DNA from: Candidatus Didemnitutus sp.
Lineage (GTDB): Bacteria > Verrucomicrobiota > Verrucomicrobiia > Opitutales > Opitutaceae
Assembly (NCBI GenBank): GCA_019634575.1
Contig: JAHCAY010000002.1
Coordinates: 730,897-794,896, forward strand
Length of the DNA stretch: 64,000 nucleotides
Direction of reading: 5' to 3'
Shown: positions 59,814-64,000 of the stretch, piece after piece
How positions within the stretch are numbered: position 1 is the first letter of the stretch
How the letters are laid out: every line of letters begins with the position of its first letter
Made by a program: the position numbers and the translations under genes
Notes under the pieces: model-generated
Seen by the model: only the letters and a program-made list of their open reading frames with translations
What the model was told of the DNA's origin: nothing
Databases searched by the model: none

Positions 59814-59982
59814 TAATGACTTGCGCGATTTTCGAAAGAGCGGCTGTCCGCGTGCAACCAAGCGCAACGCGAGGCAACTTTGAGACACAGAAGCCAAAGA
59901 AAGGACCCAAGTTTTTCGAGGCAAAAATCAGGCGTGTTCTCCGACCCACAGGCGCCGCACCTGAGTTTCTCCCTCTGAACAT

Positions 59983-60013
59983 CAACAAGAAGGCCACCCT
60001 TCACCGGGTGGCC
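59983..60013 (-). terminator. Terminator of the minus-strand HTH gene
   Basis: Stem aggccaccc/gggtggcct (59990-59998 and 60005-60013) with a T-rich tail on the minus strand, 20 bp past the stop of 60036-60398. Confidence 0.6.
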
Positions 60014-60035
60014 TCAGGGCGAGACGAGCGTGCCT

Positions 60036-60398
60036 CTAAGCGGCCGAGGCGACGGCACCAATACCCCGGCTCCCTCTGGAGAGGGATTCGGGTGCCGTTC
60101 CAGCCTGCGCAAGTCGCGTAATTTCGTTGAGCCGATAGCGCAACGTTCCGGGCAGAATCTCCACCGGATTCAGCATGCCATCCTTGGTCATCCGCCAGAT
60201 GGTGACTCGGTTCACGCTAAGCAGCTCCGCAGCCCGCTTCTGGGTCACGAGCAGGCGCTCACCATCTGCCGCTACGGTCGCAGAAACGACGCCAAGATCA
60301 CCGTTGAGCAGTCGCTGCACGAACCCGCGCTCCGCCTCACTCAACGACGAATCAGAGGTCATCACCGTTTGCAGAATGGCGCGCGTGGTCGGATTCAC
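60036..60398 (-). CDS. Excisionase-like helix-turn-helix DNA-binding protein
   Basis: 120 residues. The MerR/excisionase-type HTH is LLVTQKRAAELLSVNRVTIWRMTKDGML (about residues 48-76), then the wing-like LPGTLRYRLNEITRL. Typical of mobile-element regulators and recombination directionality factors. Preceded by a repeated element (60440-60484) and followed by a terminator (59983-60013). Confidence 0.78.
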   Translation of the reverse strand: MNPTTRAILQTVMTSDSSLSEAERGFVQRLLNGDLGVVSATVAADGERLLVTQKRAAELLSVNRVTIWRMTKDGMLNPVEILPGTLRYRLNEITRLAQAGTAPESLSRGSRGIGAVASAA

Positions 60399-60439
60399 GA
60401 CAACATCATCGCCAGCGCCTTGATCGTCTCAAGCGTGCC

Positions 60440-60484
60440 GGCCTGCCGAAATTGCGGGGCACGGCTTACCCCGAATGCGGTAGA
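60440..60484. repeat. Shared upstream element, copy 1
   Basis: ctgccgaaattgcggggc ... ttaccccgaatgcggtag; closely matches 63396-63440, which also lies upstream of a minus-strand gene. Probably a shared promoter or operator. Confidence 0.55.
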
Positions 60485-60507
60485 TTCGCAGCCAATGGCT
60501 GCACCGG

Positions 60508-60774
60508 TCAGGTTGGACCCAACTCCGCCAGATACTGCATAAGACTGTCGTAGTTGATCAGTCGGATTCCGCGAACGGCTCCACGCTTCCGCAGCACGAC
60601 GCTCTTCACCGGGGGCTTGTTTCCGTTGGCTGGTCCGGGGATCGTCAACTCGTTCAGCGTGCTGCGAGAGAGCCCGGTGTAAGGGCACCGATGGCTAGGC
60701 GCAGGCAGACGAATCCACTCGGGTTTTGGAGCCGTCCCAACCAGGGCGTCAGTCGTTTGAGTTTTCGGGTTCAT
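60508..60774 (-). CDS. Small AlpA/excisionase-like protein, copy 1
   Basis: 88 residues. Core WIRLPAPSHRCPYTGLSRSTLNEL, then PPVKSVVLRKRGAVRG and IRLINYDSLMQYLAEL: a compact HTH-like/winged protein found next to integrases and toxin-antitoxin genes in related genomes (inference). Paralogue at 62656-62919. Minus strand, 109 bp from the HTH gene start. Confidence 0.65.
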   Translation of the reverse strand: MNPKTQTTDALVGTAPKPEWIRLPAPSHRCPYTGLSRSTLNELTIPGPANGNKPPVKSVVLRKRGAVRGIRLINYDSLMQYLAELGPT

Positions 60775-60868
60775 GGTCCGGCTATAGACACGCCGGCGAC
60801 GGTCTGTGCACTCGGGCCGCCCATTCGAATCACCCTGAGTCCCCTTCTCGGGAGCCGCATTTCCTCAT

Positions 60869-60922
60869 GTTCACGAAAACCCGGTTGTTCACGTTTACGT
60901 GAACGCCGGCAAAAAAGTGAAC
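60869..60922. promoter_or_regulatory. Symmetric four-site GTTCAC/GTGAAC array (operator or iteron candidate)
   Basis: GTTCAC at 60869 and 60887, GTGAAC at 60899 and 60917; both pairs 18 bp apart and mirrored exactly around 60895.5. The inner pair forms gttcacgt-tt-acgtgaac. Confidence 0.7.
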
Positions 60923-60939
60923 GCCTGGCCTCGGAGAGC

Positions 60940-60969
60940 TGTAAGAAAAATACCCCTGTTTTTCTTACA
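60940..60969. other. Perfect 11-bp inverted repeat
   Basis: tgtaagaaaaa (60940-60950) / tttttcttaca (60959-60969) around tacccctg. Could be a terminator in either direction or a binding site. Confidence 0.6.
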
Positions 60970-61085
60970 TATTGCCGACAACCAATCCTAGCTAAATCAC
61001 TATACTATAGCCGCTAGCGATGACTAACCGGCGCTGGAGGGTTGCGCCCCGAACCCGAATGGTTTCAGCGACCCATCAAGCGCCA

Positions 61086-61943
61086 TTACGCGCGAAACAG
61101 GGGCTCCAATTGGCCCCGAATCGCCACGACCACTTCAGCAAATTGTCCAGGCAGACCGGTGAGGCTGTTACGGCGAATGAACGCAGCCCACTGCGTCTGC
61201 TTGGTCGCGTCGTTGGCGAACGCATCGCTCAACGGGTCCGGCCACACGGGCAGCGGCGTCTGTCGGCGGGCGAAGGTCGCTTCGATTGCTCGGCGGAGCG
61301 TGGGGCCGTCGAGTTGAAAGCGTCGCGTGAGAAACCACACGTCGTGAAAGTCCTTCATCCGCGTGTTGGCGATGCCGAGCTTCGCCATCGCTTCGAATTT
61401 CTCCGCCACGACCGTGTAAACGGGATACGTGCGCACCTGCGGCGCCGGGAAATCCAGCAGCGTGGGAAAACTCGCCGTCTCCGGCGCGGGCGTGACCGCA
61501 TCGCCGACACCGACATCGACTTGGACAGGCACCTCCGCCGGTCCGAGTTTGGCCATGATCCGGACGCGGACACCACCATAGGTGTTCTCCTCCCGAATAT
61601 CCTCGGCGCGAACGGAAGCGGGATCGAACACCAGGCCATCATCCACAACCGGCAGCGTCACGACCTCCTGAAACAGCTTTTGGAGATCCTCCTTCTCCGA
61701 GGGGCCGAAGCCCAGCAAATCGAGGTCCCGCGTCGGGCGATGCGTCTTCTCGTCCCAGACGACGAACAGCATCGCTCCCTTCAGCAAGAAGCGGTCGGCA
61801 TAAGCTGACTGGCTCAGACGAAAGAGCAGCCGCTCGATCCCGTAGCGCAGAAGCAGCAGGTTGAAATCGTCATCGCGGCGGGCGGCTTCGTTCTGCAATC
61901 GCACCTTCACCGATGCCGCCAGATTCTTCGGTGCGGCACTCAT
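61086..61943 (-). CDS. abiEii: AbiEii-type nucleotidyltransferase toxin
   Basis: 285 residues. DRFLLKGAMLFVVWDEKTHRPTRDLDLLGFG (about residues 48-78) is the AbiEii nucleotidyltransferase signature, with TFARRQTPLPVWP near the C-terminus. Type IV toxin of the AbiE abortive-infection system; kills infected cells by nucleotidyl transfer. ATG 61943 overlaps the antitoxin stop by 4 bp (ATGA). Confidence 0.85.
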   Translation of the reverse strand: MSAAPKNLAASVKVRLQNEAARRDDDFNLLLLRYGIERLLFRLSQSAYADRFLLKGAMLFVVWDEKTHRPTRDLDLLGFGPSEKEDLQKLFQEVVTLPVVDDGLVFDPASVRAEDIREENTYGGVRVRIMAKLGPAEVPVQVDVGVGDAVTPAPETASFPTLLDFPAPQVRTYPVYTVVAEKFEAMAKLGIANTRMKDFHDVWFLTRRFQLDGPTLRRAIEATFARRQTPLPVWPDPLSDAFANDATKQTQWAAFIRRNSLTGLPGQFAEVVVAIRGQLEPLFRA

Positions 61944-62536
61944 GTCAGCATCTCCAGATAAGGCTGCATGATTCGGCTGACGCGGCACACCGCCGCCGCC
62001 GCCGCGAGATCCTTCATGGAGAATTTCTTTCCCCGCCAGCCTTCCCGCAGCGCCTCGACCGCAACATCGAGGCCGTATTTCTGCCGATACTTGAAGCAGT
62101 CGGCCACCGTCTTCGCCGGCGAGTAAACCCGCACGGTTCCCCCGGTGAGGGTGTGCTCTTCGATCCCGAAGGTGTAGGCCGAACCGGAAAACTGGGCGAA
62201 GCGAAGCGGCAGGCTCACGCCACGCGGACGATTGCTGCCGCGCGGCAGCGCGAGCCACACCTGATGCGGCGATTGCGTCCCGATCCCGTGAAATTGCAGC
62301 GCGGAGACCAGGCAGACGACACCACGCGGCACCCGCTTGGCCGCTTCCACCAGAGATTGGTTTTGGTCGCCGTCGAAGCCCGCCGAGGCGTAGAGCCCAC
62401 GTCCAAGCTGGCGGACTTGCTCCTGGCTCACAAGACGACGCAGATACTCGCGAGGGTAACCGGCCACGACCATGTCGCGGGCACGGAACACCCCCAGACG
62501 GCTGGCGTGGTCGCCGGCAGCCTTGAGGAGAGTCAT
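61940..62536 (-). CDS. abiEi: AbiEi-type antitoxin
   Basis: 198 residues from ATG 62536. N-terminal winged helix (SRLGVFRARDMVVAGYPREYLRRLVSQEQVRQLGRGLYA) is the AbiEi_4-type DNA-binding domain; C-terminal domain has SPAKTVADCFKYRQKYGLDVAVEAL. It represses its own operon and neutralises AbiEii. In-frame codons upstream of 62536 exist but are not supported. Confidence 0.85.
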   Translation of the reverse strand: MTLLKAAGDHASRLGVFRARDMVVAGYPREYLRRLVSQEQVRQLGRGLYASAGFDGDQNQSLVEAAKRVPRGVVCLVSALQFHGIGTQSPHQVWLALPRGSNRPRGVSLPLRFAQFSGSAYTFGIEEHTLTGGTVRVYSPAKTVADCFKYRQKYGLDVAVEALREGWRGKKFSMKDLAAAAAVCRVSRIMQPYLEMLT

Positions 62537-62539
62537 GGT

Positions 62540-62585
62540 GTTACGTTCTATTTTCACTTCCTCATTTATGGTGTGAATACGTAAC
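62540..62585. promoter_or_regulatory. Candidate AbiEi operator
   Basis: gttacgt (62540-62546) and acgtaac (62579-62585) are inverted, with ttcac/gtgaa inside. It lies directly upstream of the antitoxin start, as expected for an autoregulatory site. Confidence 0.5.
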
Positions 62586-62655
62586 AATGACTCAAGGCGA
62601 AAAACCCGCCATGAGGATACGAGGATTCTCAGGGATGACTTGTCCATAAACGACT

Positions 62656-62919
62656 TCAGGCCAATTCGTTGAGGTAACCCATCAGGCTGTCGTAGCTGAT
62701 CAGCCGGATGCCCCGGAGCGCACCCCGCTTGCGAAGGACGACGCTTTTGACGGGAGGAGTCCCGGCGTTGGCCGGGCCGGGGATCGTCAGCTCGTTGAGG
62801 GTGCTCCGGGACAGTCCCGTGAACCGGCACCGGCTACCGGGAGCCGGCAGACGGAGCCATTCCGGTTTCGGCGATTCGCGAGCAATGGCAGCGTGGGGAG
62901 AAGGAAGGGTCGCGTTCAT
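62656..62919 (-). CDS. Small AlpA/excisionase-like protein, copy 2
   Basis: 87 residues, paralogue of the 60508-60774 protein (WLRLPAPGSRCRFTGLSRSTLNEL ... PPVKSVVLRKRGALRG ... IRLISYDSLMGYL). The DNA is diverged (about a fifth of positions differ). Minus strand, 119 bp before the abiEi gene. The two copies bracket the AbiE pair. Confidence 0.65.
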   Translation of the reverse strand: MNATLPSPHAAIARESPKPEWLRLPAPGSRCRFTGLSRSTLNELTIPGPANAGTPPVKSVVLRKRGALRGIRLISYDSLMGYLNELA

Positions 62920-62951
62920 GATTCTTCGTTTCGGTTGAGATTGAGTTGGGT

Positions 62952-63335
62952 TCAGACGCTCACCGTCAGGGTGGCCTCATGACGGAGTTCCATGCGCATG
63001 GCCGCGCGCGCCTGGACCTCGCCCGCGAGCTGTTCGATCATCGCGTCATGAAACCGGTTCGCGCGGTGGTGCACGGGAAACCCGAAGTCAGTCTTCTCCG
63101 TGCGCCACTCCACCGATGCGACCATGCGCTGATCACGGTGATCGAGGAGGCGAACGCCGCCGCCTTCGAAAGCTGGCGCCTGATTCAGGAACGCCTCGAC
63201 CGCCTCCGGCGCCGAGTCGGTGCGATAGCCAGGAAGGAAAAGCCCGGCGCGGTTCTGCCGATAGATTTGATAATGTGCCACCGTCGCTTCCGCGTCGGGG
63301 CCGGTGATGGATGATGTCGTGTGGTTCGTTTTCAT
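62952..63335 (-). CDS. Hypothetical protein of the island
   Basis: 127 residues from ATG 63335 (alternative upstream start at 63389). TNHTTSSITGPDAEATVAHYQIYRQNRAGLFLPGYRTDSA and EVQARAAMRMELRHEATLTV. No known domain. Preceded by copy 2 of the shared upstream element. Confidence 0.55.
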   Translation of the reverse strand: MKTNHTTSSITGPDAEATVAHYQIYRQNRAGLFLPGYRTDSAPEAVEAFLNQAPAFEGGGVRLLDHRDQRMVASVEWRTEKTDFGFPVHHRANRFHDAMIEQLAGEVQARAAMRMELRHEATLTVSV

Positions 63336-63990
63336 GGATGAGTTGGGTTTCGCTGCATCCATCTCTGCGACTCCCGGCGTCATCCTCAATCGAGCGGCCC
63401 TGCCGAAATCGCGGGGCGAATCCTACACCGGATTCGGTAGGCCCTGAGCATCGGGCGAAGCCTGCCGATCCATCACCTTGGAGTCATGCGACTCCCCACA
63501 AACCGAGCGGTGCCTGCGGACCCAAAGCGGCCGGCACCAGCCGACCGTCAGGCGAGGTCACTCCGGACTTCAGCACCGCGAGTCGCGCTGACCGTGTGGC
63601 TCGTCCTCGTCGGCGGGAGTCATCACCGCCGGCAGGGTCGTGAAAGGTCGTCACCCCGGACCAGGCGAGACCGTTGCGGAATTTCTCCGGTTTCACTCTC
63701 CCACGCTCCGATCCGGTGGCGGCACGGAGCACCCCGGCAGCGCTGCATGCGGTCATGGCTGCGAGCGGTCCGCGTTCTTCCGGGCAACGCCGCCAAAGCG
63801 GCACGTTCTTTTTTCCGGGATCGTTTTCGCTCTCTCTGGCGGCCCCTCCAGCCGGCCCGCCGCTGCGCGGACGGGGAACGTTTGGTTCCCCCTTGAAAGG
63901 AATCCTCCCAACCGCCCCTCGTCCCGGCCGGCACCCCCGCCTTGGGGCGAGAGAGCAACTCCGCTCCCTTACAAACAAAAAAGGAACTAT
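63336..63990. other. Leader/intergenic region before a cut gene
   Basis: 655 bp with the shared element (63396-63440) and a hairpin cgcccc/ggggcg (63913-63918, 63944-63949). A long minus-strand reading frame (63484-63978) exists but its composition is not convincing as protein. Confidence 0.45.
63396..63440. repeat. Shared upstream element, copy 2
   Basis: ctgccgaaatcgcggggc ... tacaccggattcggtag; see copy 1 at 60440-60484. Confidence 0.55.
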
Positions 63991-64000
63991 ATGCCCTCCA
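63991..64000 (+). CDS. Start of a gene cut by the window end
   Basis: ATG at 63991 preceded by aaaaaaggaac at 63977-63987, a good ribosome binding site at the right spacing. Only three codons (M P S) are visible, so nothing can be said about its product. Confidence 0.45.

Larger units (their letters stand above)
60775..61085. other. Intergenic region with symmetric motif array
   Basis: 311 bp upstream of the 60774 gene. Holds the extended dyad (60869-60922), an 11-bp inverted repeat (60940-60969) and AT-rich sequence ctatactatag (about 61000-61010). No gene seen. Confidence 0.6.

Noticed and set aside
63484..63978. 164-codon minus-strand frame
   Set aside because: Arg/Gly/Pro-rich without a start context or domain; treated as leader sequence, but it could be reconsidered if homologues exist.
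59775..64000. A direct repeat of the tRNA-Met 3' end as an attachment site
   Set aside because: No copy of aacccctgca with its flanks is found elsewhere in the region.

Overview
The window is high-GC bacterial chromosome, densely packed with genes on both strands. Gene content suggests an Opitutaceae-like member of the Verrucomicrobiota: a secreted pectate lyase, a GH106-type rhamnosidase, an LptF/LptG-type lipopolysaccharide export permease (so a diderm envelope), large tandem MacB/FtsX-like permeases and small GTAGC-type palindromic repeats. The taxonomic call is inference; no rRNA gene is present.

Layout. 0.1-8.3 kb: pectate lyase, bacteriohemerythrin, small membrane proteins, an HPr-like protein, a secreted mono-heme cytochrome c protein and a POT peptide transporter. 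8.4-13.2 kb: a two-component system followed by a minor-pilin operon (PilV/PilW/PilX-like) that ends in a strong terminator. 13.3-20.6 kb: two tandem 805-residue permeases, then a LemA/TPM-domain cluster. 20.6-27.1 kb: YgiQ-type radical SAM protein, ATP-grasp protein, DgkA-like kinase, SDR and LptF/G-like permease. 27.2-34.3 kb: a branched-chain amino-acid-type ABC transporter with three paralogous binding proteins in front of one LivHMGF set. 34.4-39.0 kb: GH106-like hydrolase and HtpG.

39.2-48.2 kb is the accessory-looking part. It holds a two-gene P-loop ATPase module; the second protein carries six to seven near-identical TPR units encoded by 105-bp DNA repeats. Next is a divergent cluster: a MamK-like bacterial actin plus an unknown protein on the minus strand, and on the plus strand two RebB-like (R-body family) proteins followed by three unknown genes coupled by 4-bp overlaps. 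Last is a TonB-like gene frameshifted in a C7 tract. The actin/RebB pairing is the most interesting candidate for an undescribed system.

48.2-59.5 kb is mostly housekeeping: M3 peptidase, tricorn-like S41 peptidase, a CnrY/CnrX/CnrH-like sigma-factor module, an aldehyde dehydrogenase, tRNA-Ser(CGA), DUF983, and tsf-rpsB. From the initiator-like tRNA-Met (59.7 kb) to the window end the content becomes island-like: excisionase-like HTH genes (two of them paralogous), an AbiE toxin-antitoxin pair, a perfectly symmetric multi-site operator candidate, a repeated upstream element, and the start of a further gene cut by the window edge.
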